Positions 24,626 through 32,910 of a stretch of DNA of 60,752 nt are shown here, piece by piece. The position numbers were made by a program, and so were the translations under genes. Below the pieces are notes generated by a model that worked only from the letters and a program-made list of their open reading frames with translations, was not told where the DNA came from and ran no database searches. Where the stretch lies: NCBI GenBank assembly GCA_900544765.1, contig UQWI01000015.1, positions 1 to 60,752 of the forward strand, given 5' to 3'. Every line of letters begins with the position of its first letter. Position 1 is the stretch's first letter. The DNA comes from an uncultured Eubacteriales bacterium. Lineage in GTDB: Bacteria > Bacillota > Clostridia > Oscillospirales > Oscillospiraceae.

Positions 24626-24653
24626 TTGACATATACAAAAAATGTGATAGAAT
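24626..24653 (+). promoter_or_regulatory. Promoter of MoxR-VWA genes
   Basis: TTGACA, 16-base spacer, TAGAAT; GGGGAGG precedes the ATG at 24694. Divergent from the hypB promoter with 50 bases between the -35 boxes. Confidence 0.75.
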
Positions 24654-24693
24654 CAGCTTGTGAACCGAAACAGCTTTTGGGGAGGCATTATTT

Positions 24694-25608
24694 ATGCTTG
24701 ATTTTCTGCGACGCGAGGGCATTGATCCCGGCATAATTTCCGGTATAGAGGAGTTCCGCAAGGCCCATCCCGTTGCCGCCGAAGCGCAGCGGCGTGTGGC
24801 CGAGGCGCCGAGGTTTGAGTACTACGGCAAGGAAATCTGGGAAGAGGCGGCCACCGCCCTGCTCTGCGGTGAAAACCTGCTGCTCGTCGGCCCCAAGGCC
24901 ACGGGCAAGAACGTGCTGGCCGAGTGCCTTGCGGCGGCCTTCGGGCGTCCCAGCTGGGACGTGAGCTTCTATATAAATACGGACGCGGCCTCGCTGGTCG
25001 GCACGGACACCTTCAAGGACGGCGCGGTCAGCTTCCGTCCCGGCCCCATCACGCAGTGCGCCACGCTCGGCGGCTTCGGGGTGCTCGACGAGATAAACAT
25101 GGCGAAGAACGAGTCCCTGGCCGTGCTGCACGCCACGCTGGACTTCCGGCGCATAATCGACGTGCCGGGCTACGACAGGATTGAGATGGACCCCGCCACT
25201 CGCTTTATTGCGACGATGAACTACGGCTACGCGGGTACACGCGAGCTCAACGAGGCGCTTGTCAGCCGCTTCGTCGTCATCGAAATGCCCGCCATCACCG
25301 AGGACAACCTCAAAAAGCTGCTCAAGCGCGAGCACCCGGCACTGAAGGACGAATGGGTCAACCAGTTCGCCGGGCTGTACCAGGACATACGCCGCAAGGT
25401 GGACAGCGCGGAGATATCCACTAAGGCGCTGGATTTGCGCGGCCTGATGAGCGCGGTGGAGCTGATGTCCCACGGCCTGAACGCCGTGGAGGCCCTGCGC
25501 ATGGGCATCATCAACAAGGCCTTCGACCCCTTCGAGCGCAAGCTGGTCGAGGACGTCGTCACTTCCCGCATCCCCGCCGACCTCGGCCGGGACGGCCTAT
25601 TTGCCTGA
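24694..25608 (+). CDS. MoxR-type AAA+ ATPase
   Basis: A 304-residue AAA+ chaperone-like ATPase of the MoxR group. Walker A GPKATGKN (66-73, variant of GxxGxGK), Walker B GVLDEIN (129-135), sensor 1 FIATMNYGYAGTRELNEALV with the Arg finger in SRF. MoxR proteins work with a VWA protein to remodel or insert a cofactor into a client; the next gene encodes such a VWA protein and overlaps by eight bases. The client may be the FMN hydroxyacid dehydrogenase downstream or an enzyme of the divergent hyp operon; neither is shown. Confidence 0.85.
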   Translation: MLDFLRREGIDPGIISGIEEFRKAHPVAAEAQRRVAEAPRFEYYGKEIWEEAATALLCGENLLLVGPKATGKNVLAECLAAAFGRPSWDVSFYINTDAASLVGTDTFKDGAVSFRPGPITQCATLGGFGVLDEINMAKNESLAVLHATLDFRRIIDVPGYDRIEMDPATRFIATMNYGYAGTRELNEALVSRFVVIEMPAITEDNLKKLLKREHPALKDEWVNQFAGLYQDIRRKVDSAEISTKALDLRGLMSAVELMSHGLNAVEALRMGIINKAFDPFERKLVEDVVTSRIPADLGRDGLFA

Positions 25609-27304
25609 TATGCTCAGCGAACGCGAAGCCGAGCGCGAAGAGCGCCGCGCGACGAACCTGATTTGGAACGCCGCCGGAGACTACGGACTCCACCCCGAGT
25701 CCCGCGCCTATGACACCGACGGATACGCCGACGTGTACATGAACAGCATTGTCGGCGCAATCTACAAATACTACGACTACGCCGTTATACGCAAGCTGCT
25801 CGACGGCATGGAGAACGCCCCGCACGGAGAGGACTATCAGGATTTGTTCTGGACGGGGCTGGAGAACTGCGCCTATCTGCGCGCGGTGAGCGACCGTCCG
25901 GCCTTCAGGCTGCTGCGCCAGGGCTACGCCCGGGGCATAGTAAAGCAGGCGGGCAACAAGGGCGACAACGACTTTTCTCTCTCCGACCGCATCAAGCTCG
26001 AGCACTACCGGCGCATACTCGGCGAAGGTCACAAGCTAATCGCGCGCGAAGAGCGGCTTCTCGAGCAGCTCGAGTTCCCGCCGGAGCTGAGCAGTGAAGA
26101 GATAGTTGAGCGCATGCGCGCCATACTCGCGCAGTATTTCGGCGTGACCGGGGGCATGCTCCGCCGCGAAAGCCTGGCCAAGCTGCCGCAGTTCATGGGC
26201 AGCTTAGGGCGCAGGAAATACACGCTCGGCGCACGTGTGCGCTCGGGCGACGTCAAGGTCTCCAAGCACGGCAAGGTCGGCCGCCTGGCGAGGATGACCG
26301 GCGAGAAGAGCCCTGAGCAGCTGCGCCGCTTCGTATCCGGCTGCTTCGGCGAGAGCATGTATGCGCCGAGCGAGGTCAAGAACATAGAGGACAGGCTCTG
26401 CCGGGACAAGCACGCAGATTGCATGCTGCACTTCACGCGCGGCGACTCCTCCGGCGAAGCCAGGGACGGCGAGGTCATCCTGCAGCGCAAGGTAAGCAAG
26501 AATCAGGCCTCGCTCAACCGCAAGTACTACGCCGACGGCCTGACCGCCCACAGGCTGGCCATCATCCGTCTGACGGAGAAGGTGCGCAACTGCATCCTTG
26601 TCCACCTCGACGACGCCATGATAAAATCCCGCGCCGGGCAGCTCGACGCCCGTGCGGTGTGGCGCGCGGTGTACTTGAATGACGGTCGCATATTCCAGAA
26701 GCACGAGCGCACGACGGACAGCGAGCTCTCCGTGGACGTGCTGCTCGACGGCAGCGCCTCGCAGCTGCAGCGTCAGGAGAGCGTGGCCGCGCAGGCATAC
26801 ATCCTGGCCGAGAGCCTCACGCGCTGCGGCGTACCCGTGCGCGTCTACTCCTTCTGCTCCGTCGGCACCTGCACGGTTGTTCGCATTTACCGCGACTACG
26901 ACGAGGTCAAGAAAAACGAAGCCATCTTCGACTACGCCGCCGCCGGATTCAACCGCGACGGACTGGCCCTGCGCGCCGCGAACTACATGCTCTCCGGCAC
27001 GCACTACGAAAACCGTCTGCTCATCACCCTCTCGGACTGCAGCCCTAACGATGTCAACAAGATAGTGGACGCCTCCGGACGCCGCCGCGAATATCAGGGC
27101 GACGAGGGCGTCAGGGATTCCTCCTCCGAGGTTGAGCGGCTGCGACGCATGGGGGTGCGCGTCATGTGCGTGTTCACGGGCGAGGAGGCGGACCTTCCGA
27201 ACGCGCGCAAGATATACGGCCGCGAGTTGGTCAGGATACGCCATATCAGCCAGTTTGCCGACGCCGTCGGCAACGTCATAGTCTCGCTGATAGGCTCCAT
27301 GTGA
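25601..27304 (+). CDS. VWA-domain protein, MoxR partner
   Basis: A 567-residue cytosolic protein. The C-terminal von Willebrand A domain has an intact MIDAS start DGSAS at 383-387 (in VDVLLDGSASQLQRQ), the Thr-region LLITLSDCSPND near 475, and ends with LVRIRHISQFADAVGNVIVS. The N-terminal 370 residues are helical and basic, as in NorD/ViaA/CobT-like partners of MoxR ATPases, with a GARVRSGDVKVSKHGKVGRL segment. No signal peptide. It most resembles NorD-type activators, but no nitric-oxide reductase is present here. Confidence 0.78.
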   Translation: MPDMLSEREAEREERRATNLIWNAAGDYGLHPESRAYDTDGYADVYMNSIVGAIYKYYDYAVIRKLLDGMENAPHGEDYQDLFWTGLENCAYLRAVSDRPAFRLLRQGYARGIVKQAGNKGDNDFSLSDRIKLEHYRRILGEGHKLIAREERLLEQLEFPPELSSEEIVERMRAILAQYFGVTGGMLRRESLAKLPQFMGSLGRRKYTLGARVRSGDVKVSKHGKVGRLARMTGEKSPEQLRRFVSGCFGESMYAPSEVKNIEDRLCRDKHADCMLHFTRGDSSGEARDGEVILQRKVSKNQASLNRKYYADGLTAHRLAIIRLTEKVRNCILVHLDDAMIKSRAGQLDARAVWRAVYLNDGRIFQKHERTTDSELSVDVLLDGSASQLQRQESVAAQAYILAESLTRCGVPVRVYSFCSVGTCTVVRIYRDYDEVKKNEAIFDYAAAGFNRDGLALRAANYMLSGTHYENRLLITLSDCSPNDVNKIVDASGRRREYQGDEGVRDSSSEVERLRRMGVRVMCVFTGEEADLPNARKIYGRELVRIRHISQFADAVGNVIVSLIGSM

Positions 27305-27341
27305 TAATGAGAGAGAAATAAGAAATCAAGGAGGACAAACA

Positions 27342-28379
27342 ATGACTTTGGACGAAATCTGGGCCAAAGCCCGCGAAATGATGGGCCCCAACTGCCGCGC
27401 CTGCCCCGTGTGCAACGGCAAGGCCTGCCGCGGCGAGGTACCCGGCGTCGGCGCGATGGGCGACGGCAGCTCCTGGACGGCTTGCACCGAGTTCCTCGAG
27501 CGCGTGAAAATACGCATGGACACCCTGCACGAACCCTGGACGCCCGACGCCTCCGTCGAGCTCTTCGGCGTCAGGCTATCCGCGCCCGTGTGTCTCGCGC
27601 CCATAGGCGGCATGAGCCACAACTACAACGGCGCGATAAACGACGAGTACTGGTCCAACGCCGCCGCTTCCGGCTGCAAGGCCGCAGGCGTGCTGGCCTT
27701 CACCGGCGACAACGCCCTGGGCGTGCAGTTCGAGCTCGGCCTCGAGGCCATCCGCGCCAACGGCGGCTTCGGCGTCCCGACCGTCAAGCCCTGGCGCGAC
27801 AACGCCAAGATAATCGCCAGAGCCGAGGCCTGCGCCGAGGCCGGATGCCCCGCCGTGGCCTGCGACGTGGACACCGCCGCCTACGCCAACATGGGCTCCG
27901 CCGCCAGCGAGCTCTGCGCCAAGTCGGTTGCCGACCTGGCCGAAATAGCCAGGAATTCGCCCATCCCCTTCATAGCCAAGGGCGTCATGACCGCCGAGGG
28001 CGCTGTGAAGTGCGCCGAGGCCGGATGCGCAGGTATCATCGTCTCCACGCACGGCGGCCGCGTCATCGCCTCCGCCCAGGCTACGGCCGAGGTGCTGCCC
28101 GAGATACGCGCCGCTGTCGGCATCAGCCTGACAGTTATCGTGGACGGCGGCATCCGCACCGGCGCGGACATCTTCAAGGTCCTCGCCCTGGGCGCGGACG
28201 CGGCCATGATAGGCCGTCCATTCGTCGTTGCCGCCGTCGGAGGCAGCGCTCTGGGCAGCGGCGCAGAGGGCGTGGAGCTCTATGCGAACACGAAACGCGC
28301 CGAGCTTGAAAACCTCATGATAATGACCAACTCCCGCACGATAGGCGACATCACCGCCTCCAAGATAAGCCTCCGCTGA
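27342..28379 (+). CDS. FMN-dependent alpha-hydroxy-acid dehydrogenase
   Basis: TIM-barrel flavoenzyme of the lactate oxidase/glycolate oxidase family, 345 residues, probably oxidising an L-2-hydroxy acid. Visible family elements: VCLAPIGGMSHNYNGAIND near 85-105, FIAKGVMTAEGAVKCAEAG (active-site Lys), IIVSTHGGRVI (catalytic His and following Arg region; His replaces the usual NHGGRQ), and VIVDGGIRTGADIFKVLALG with AMIGRPF for FMN phosphate binding. The N-terminus has four Cys (NCRACPVCNGKAC), as in clostridial members. RBS AAGGAGG. It follows the VWA gene by 37 bases. Confidence 0.82.
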   Translation: MTLDEIWAKAREMMGPNCRACPVCNGKACRGEVPGVGAMGDGSSWTACTEFLERVKIRMDTLHEPWTPDASVELFGVRLSAPVCLAPIGGMSHNYNGAINDEYWSNAAASGCKAAGVLAFTGDNALGVQFELGLEAIRANGGFGVPTVKPWRDNAKIIARAEACAEAGCPAVACDVDTAAYANMGSAASELCAKSVADLAEIARNSPIPFIAKGVMTAEGAVKCAEAGCAGIIVSTHGGRVIASAQATAEVLPEIRAAVGISLTVIVDGGIRTGADIFKVLALGADAAMIGRPFVVAAVGGSALGSGAEGVELYANTKRAELENLMIMTNSRTIGDITASKISLR

Positions 28380-28425
28380 AGCGGTACGGCCTGGCACGTT
28401 CCAACGCACTTGCGGAGCGTACAGC

Positions 28426-28459
28426 AAAAGGCCCTGCGTGAATTCACGCAGGGCCTTTT
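28426..28459. terminator. Bidirectional terminator
   Basis: AAAAGGCCCTGCGTG, AATT, CACGCAGGGCCTTTT(T): 15 perfect pairs with A/T tails in both directions, between the convergent dehydrogenase and nagA genes. Confidence 0.9.
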
Positions 28460-28475
28460 TGCTTCGGCCGGCGGC

Positions 28476-29594
28476 TCAGCCTATGAGCTCGCCGTGGAAG
28501 AACACGTCGCGCACGTTCAGCTCGCTGTCGAGCACGACGATGTTGGCGAGCTTTCCGGGCTCGAGAGAGCCGTGGCGGTCATATATGCCCAGCACCTGGG
28601 CCGGGTTTACCGCCGCGGCGCGCACCGCGTCGGCGAGCGGTATGCCGAAGCTGACGGCGGTGTGCATACAGCTCATGAGATCTGTGACGCTGCCGGCGAG
28701 AGTTCCGTCGGCGAGCGTGGCGTACTTGCCCTCGACCTTGACCGCCTGCCCGCCGAGGGTGTAGTCCCCGTCCGGCATACCGGCGGCTCGCATGGTGTCG
28801 GAGATTAGCACCACGCGCTCGGGCCCGAAGAGCTTGAACACGGCGCGGATGACGCTCTGGTGTATGTGCACACCGTCGCAGATGAGCTCCACCCTGACCT
28901 GGGGCGAGTCAAAAGCCGCGCCGACCACGCCGGGAGCCCGGTGGGTAAAGGGCGGCATCGCGTTGAAGAGGTGCGTGGCCTCCCTCGCCCCGCGCCTGTA
29001 GGCCTCCATTGCGGTGTCGTAATCGGCGGTGGTGTGCGCTATGGACACGGTGACCTCGCCCTCGACGGCCTCGATGAACTCCATCGCGCCCGGCTCCTCC
29101 GGGGCAATGGAGACCAGCTTCACCAGCCCTCGCCCGGCCTCGGCCAGGCGGCGGAACATGGCGACGTCCGGCGCATGCAGCCACTCGCCGTTCTGAGCGC
29201 CCTTCTTGGCCATAGAGAGGAACGGCCCCTCGAGATTTATCCCGACCAGCTCCGCTCCCTCCTTGCAGGTGTCGCGATGCTCCGCCGCCACAGCGCACAC
29301 CTTTAGCAGCTGCTCCTCGAGCAAGGTCATGCCCGCCGGGCAAATCTGCGTCACGCCGCGCGAGAGCTCGTACTTCGCCATTATCTCAAGGCCCTCGGCG
29401 TCGGCGTCAGAGAAATCGCGGCCCATGCAGCCGTGGAAGTGCAGATCTGTGAGGCCGGGTATGACGTAACAGCCCGAGGCGTCATACACCTTGCCGCCGT
29501 CGGAGCGCGCCGAGATGAGCTTCCCGTCGAAGCACACGTCGCGGCTGACGAAGCCCTCTTTCAGGTCGAATACCTGTCCGCCGCTTATCCTCAT
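28476..29594 (-). CDS. nagA: N-acetylglucosamine-6-phosphate deacetylase
   Basis: Converts GlcNAc-6-P to GlcN-6-P and acetate in the cytosol. Amidohydrolase fold, 372 residues. Metal and active-site residues in place: LHFHG (His52, His54), INLEGPF (Glu122), IAHTTAD (His187), THLFNAM (His208), DGVHIHQSV and ISDTM (catalytic Asp near 266). C-terminal SLEPGKLANIVVLD is typical. RBS is GGTGA. It is a single gene converging on the terminator above; the GNB/LNB locus starts just beyond, so it probably handles GlcNAc released there once phosphorylated at C6. Confidence 0.93.
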   Translation of the reverse strand: MRISGGQVFDLKEGFVSRDVCFDGKLISARSDGGKVYDASGCYVIPGLTDLHFHGCMGRDFSDADAEGLEIMAKYELSRGVTQICPAGMTLLEEQLLKVCAVAAEHRDTCKEGAELVGINLEGPFLSMAKKGAQNGEWLHAPDVAMFRRLAEAGRGLVKLVSIAPEEPGAMEFIEAVEGEVTVSIAHTTADYDTAMEAYRRGAREATHLFNAMPPFTHRAPGVVGAAFDSPQVRVELICDGVHIHQSVIRAVFKLFGPERVVLISDTMRAAGMPDGDYTLGGQAVKVEGKYATLADGTLAGSVTDLMSCMHTAVSFGIPLADAVRAAAVNPAQVLGIYDRHGSLEPGKLANIVVLDSELNVRDVFFHGELIG

Positions 29595-29805
29595 TTCACG
29601 TCACCTGCCTTGCTTGCTGAGACGGGCTCAAAGCGGTCTTTAACGGTAGAGCGCGATTCGATGAATTTCACGAAAATTCCCCCTGACTTTGGTATTTGTG
29701 GTTGAATTAATCCGCCTTTTTGCACAGCGGCCGCAGCCCTTGGCCGGCCCCGCAGCGGGCGCTGTTCAAAAACGTCCTCCGCCCTTAAAAAATCCCGGAT
29801 TTGGC

Positions 29806-29833
29806 TTGACAGCGGCGAAAAAACTGGTAGTCT
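29806..29833 (+). promoter_or_regulatory. Promoter of ROK gene
   Basis: TTGACA, 16-base spacer, TAGTCT; AAGGAGG precedes the ATG at 29884. The remaining 200 bases between nagA and this promoter hold a GC-rich dyad region around 29725-29765 and no gene. Confidence 0.6.
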
Positions 29834-29883
29834 ATAGCTATAGCAATCCGTGTATTCTCAGCACGAAGGAGGACACATTTGTA

Positions 29884-31263
29884 ATGGATTTTCTTGGGAT
29901 AGAGGTGCCGGTAAAGAACGTACCGGAGCTGGACGCCGGTTTCATACCGATGGGCAAGTTTTTCTCCGCCTTCCTTTCCGGCGCAAAGCAGCCGCTGGAC
30001 ATCGCGGTGGAGCGCGCCGGAGGCGAGGTAGCGGTCTACCGCACCTTCATACACGGCACGGCGGAGCTCGCCGCAGCCGACAGGTACTACGCCGACAGGC
30101 TGGTCAAGTTCCTGCTCTGGAGCAAGGGCGGGTTCCGGGTTCACATTGCCGGCAGCAACGAGATATATGAGTACATCGCAGCGGCCTACCGCAAGGGGGG
30201 AAGCCGCGAGTTCGACGCGGATTTCATGGCCAACGTCTACGAGCGCCCCTTCGAAGTCGTCAAGTGCGGCGCCGTCCCGGCCGAGTACAGCAACCCGCAG
30301 GCCGTTGGCCGCCACCTCGACGGCTGCCGCATCGGCTTCGACGCTGGCGGCAGCGACCGCAAGGTCAGCGCGGTGATAGACGGCGAGAGCGTCTTTTCCG
30401 AGGAGGTCGTCTGGTATCCCAAGGTCACAGCCGACCCGGACTACCACTACGACGGAATCGTCTCCGCGCTCAAGGCCGCGGCGGAGCACATGCCGCGAGT
30501 CGACGCCGTGGGCGTGTCCAGCGCCGGAATCTACATCAACAACCGCACGATGGTGGCCAGCCTCTTCCTCAAGGTGCCTCCCGAGCTCTTTGACGCGAAG
30601 GTCAAGGATATATACATCCGCGCCGTGCGCGACACCTTCGGCGACATCCCCGTAGTTGTCGCAAACGACGGCGACGTCAGCGCCCTCGCCGGCGCGATGA
30701 GCCTGGGCGAAAACAACATCCTCGGCATAGCGATGGGCACCAGCGAGGCCGTCGGCTACGTCGACGAAAACGGAGCCGTCACCGGCTGGCTCAACGAGCT
30801 GGCCTTCGCCCCCGTGGACGCGAACCCGGAGGCCATGGCCGACGAGTGGTCGGGCGACATAGGCTGCGGCGTCAAATACTTCTCACAGGACGGCGTCATC
30901 AAGCTTGCGCCGCGCGCCGGCATCGAGCTCAATGAGAACGACGCCCCCGCGCAGAAGCTCAAGGCCGTTCAGGCCCTGATGGAGGCCGGCGACGGCCGTG
31001 CCGAGGCGGTTTACCGCTCTATCGGCGTCTACCTGGGCCACACCCTGGCCTTCTACCACAGCTTCTACGGGCTGAAGTACGTCCTGCTCCTGGGCCGCGT
31101 CATGTCCGGCCGCGGCGGCGACATCATCCTCGAGACCTGCAAGGCCGTGCTCTCCGACGAGTACCCCGAGGCCGCGGGGCAGATAGTGCCCACGCTCCCC
31201 GACGAGAAGGCGCGCCGCGTCGGCCAGTCCGTGGCTGCGGCCAGCCTGCCCGCGCTGAACTGA
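29884..31263 (+). CDS. ROK-family sugar kinase-like protein with extra N-terminal domain
   Basis: A 459-residue cytosolic protein. The ROK/actin-fold part starts near 145 with GFDAGGSDRKVSAVIDG (phosphate-1 motif; DxGGT is changed to DAGGS), continues with AVGVSSAGIYIN, VVVANDGDVSALAGAMSLGE (catalytic Asp region) and GIAMGTSEAVGYV. The zinc motif CxCGxxGCxE of ROK kinases and repressors is not found. Residues 1-140 form an unfamiliar domain without HTH. Next to nagA and the lnpA locus it could phosphorylate GlcNAc or GalNAc; a regulatory role is less likely without an HTH. Confidence 0.7.
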   Translation: MDFLGIEVPVKNVPELDAGFIPMGKFFSAFLSGAKQPLDIAVERAGGEVAVYRTFIHGTAELAAADRYYADRLVKFLLWSKGGFRVHIAGSNEIYEYIAAAYRKGGSREFDADFMANVYERPFEVVKCGAVPAEYSNPQAVGRHLDGCRIGFDAGGSDRKVSAVIDGESVFSEEVVWYPKVTADPDYHYDGIVSALKAAAEHMPRVDAVGVSSAGIYINNRTMVASLFLKVPPELFDAKVKDIYIRAVRDTFGDIPVVVANDGDVSALAGAMSLGENNILGIAMGTSEAVGYVDENGAVTGWLNELAFAPVDANPEAMADEWSGDIGCGVKYFSQDGVIKLAPRAGIELNENDAPAQKLKAVQALMEAGDGRAEAVYRSIGVYLGHTLAFYHSFYGLKYVLLLGRVMSGRGGDIILETCKAVLSDEYPEAAGQIVPTLPDEKARRVGQSVAAASLPALN

Positions 31264-31308
31264 ACAGCTTGAAATCCAAGGGCCCGGCTGCGCCGGGTCC
31301 GGTATTTA

Positions 31309-31333
31309 CGCTCACCCCGGGTGGGCGTTTTTT
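31309..31333 (+). terminator. Terminator of ROK gene
   Basis: CGCTCAC, CCCGG, GTGGGCG followed by six T; a second hairpin (31280-31300, GGGCCCGGC/GCCGGGTCC) lies just before. The T-run overlaps the galT stop codon on the other strand. Confidence 0.75.
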
Positions 31334-32840
31334 ACTTTACGCTCTCGAGGAAGCGCAGGAAGGCCGCCTTGCCCTCCGGCGTGCGCTTGTACACGCCCGC
31401 GTGCTCGAGCACCTGGGCAAACACCAGCCCGGTCTCGCGCCGCACTATGTCGAGGGCGTTTTCGGCGCTGAAGCCGTACTTGCCGCGGAAGCCCTCGGCC
31501 CAGTCTGCGTGCTTTGCGGTGAGCTCGCTCGCGCGCAGGTCGTCTCCTCTCACTAGGCAGTCCGCGACGGCGGCCAGCTCAGTCTTGAGGCGGGCGGGCA
31601 GCACCGCGAGGCCCATAACTTCAATTAGGCCAATGTTCTCTTTCTTGATGTGGTGCAGCTCCGCATGGGGGTGGTAGAGGCCCAGCGGGTGCTCCTCGGT
31701 CGTGAGGTTGTTGCGCAGCACCAAGTCGAGCTCGTAGTCCCCGCCGCGCCGCCGCGCGATGGGCGTTATGGTATTGTGCGGCACGCCGTCCGTCTCGGCG
31801 TAGATGACCGCCGCCTCGTCGGTGTACTCGCGCCACCTGTGCAGGATATCATCCGCCAGGCTTACAAGCCGCCCGCTGTCGGCGCAGCGGATGCGCACGA
31901 CGCTCATGGGCCACTTGACTATACCGGCCCGGACGTCCTCGTAGCCCGGGAACACGAAGGGCGTCTCTATCTCCGCCCGCTCCATGGCGAAGGTGTAGCG
32001 CCCGCCCTGGAAGTGGTCGTGGGCGAGGATTGAGCCGCCGACTATGGGCAAATCCGCGTTGGAGCCGACGAAGTAGTGCGGAAACTGCCTGACGAAGTCG
32101 AGCAGCTTGGCGAAGCAGTCGCGGTCTATTTTCATGGGCGTGTGGACGCGGTTCAGGCAGATGCAGTGCTCGTTGTAGTAGACGTAGGGCGAATACTGCA
32201 AATACCAGGGCTTGCCCGAGATTGTGATAGGTATGATGCGGTGGTTCTGGCGGGCGGGGTGGTTGACCCGGCCCGCGTAGCCCTCGTTCTCCGCGCACAG
32301 CTGGCAGCGGGGGTAGTCCGAGGCGGGCAGGTTCCTGGCCGCTGCAATGGCCTTCGGGTCCTTCTCGGGCTTGGAGAGGTTTATCGTGATGTCTATCTCG
32401 CCGTACTCGGTGGCGGTTTTCCACTGCACGTCCTTCGCGATGCGGTCGCGGCGGATGTAGTTGGTGTCCTGGCTGAAGGCGTAATACCAGTCCGTGGCGG
32501 CTTCGGGGCTCTCCCTGTAGAGCGCGTTGAACCGCTCGATAACCTGGGCGGGCCTCGGTGTGAGGCGGCCCATGAGCTCGCTGTCGAGCAGGTCGCGGTA
32601 GACGACGGAGTTTTCACTCAACACGCCGCGCGCGCAGGCGTCGTCGAGCAGCACGTCGAGCGTCTCCTGCAGCTCCACCTCGCCCGCATACCGCCCCGGG
32701 TCCTCCCAGCCGTCCAGCTTGAGCACGTCGAGGATGGTGTTGACACACCACATGTATTCGCACTCCGATATGAGGCCCTTTTGCAGCGCGTAGGCGGCCA
32801 GCCTGGCTATGCTCTCGTTCACCGACGGGGAATTAGCCAT
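31332..32840 (-). CDS. galT: UDP-glucose--hexose-1-phosphate uridylyltransferase (Firmicutes type)
   Basis: Transfers UMP from UDP-glucose to galactose-1-phosphate (and, in GNB/LNB loci, possibly to GlcNAc-1-P or GalNAc-1-P). 502 residues, the length of the GalT class 2 found in Firmicutes and bifidobacteria; the short class 1 enzyme has about 350. The nucleotidylated-His motif HDHFQGG lies near 267-273 in GGSILAHDHFQGGRYTFAM, and NEGYAGRVNHPARQNHRIIP is also conserved. Last gene of the importer operon, 70 bases after lnpA with a hairpin between. Equivalent to LnpC. Confidence 0.92.
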   Translation of the reverse strand: MANSPSVNESIARLAAYALQKGLISECEYMWCVNTILDVLKLDGWEDPGRYAGEVELQETLDVLLDDACARGVLSENSVVYRDLLDSELMGRLTPRPAQVIERFNALYRESPEAATDWYYAFSQDTNYIRRDRIAKDVQWKTATEYGEIDITINLSKPEKDPKAIAAARNLPASDYPRCQLCAENEGYAGRVNHPARQNHRIIPITISGKPWYLQYSPYVYYNEHCICLNRVHTPMKIDRDCFAKLLDFVRQFPHYFVGSNADLPIVGGSILAHDHFQGGRYTFAMERAEIETPFVFPGYEDVRAGIVKWPMSVVRIRCADSGRLVSLADDILHRWREYTDEAAVIYAETDGVPHNTITPIARRRGGDYELDLVLRNNLTTEEHPLGLYHPHAELHHIKKENIGLIEVMGLAVLPARLKTELAAVADCLVRGDDLRASELTAKHADWAEGFRGKYGFSAENALDIVRRETGLVFAQVLEHAGVYKRTPEGKAAFLRFLESVK

Positions 32841-32880
32841 ATCAAGTCCTCCGTTTCACTAAAGTAAACAGCCGTCAAAC

Positions 32881-32903
32881 GGCCCGGACATTTAGTCCGG
32901 GCC
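32881..32903 (-). terminator. Hairpin between lnpA and galT
   Basis: GGCCCGGAC, five bases, GTCCGGGCC: nine perfect pairs, eight bases after the lnpA stop. Only a short T-stretch follows on the minus strand, so a partial terminator that lowers galT level is likely. Confidence 0.6.
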
Positions 32904-32910
32904 GCAGCGG

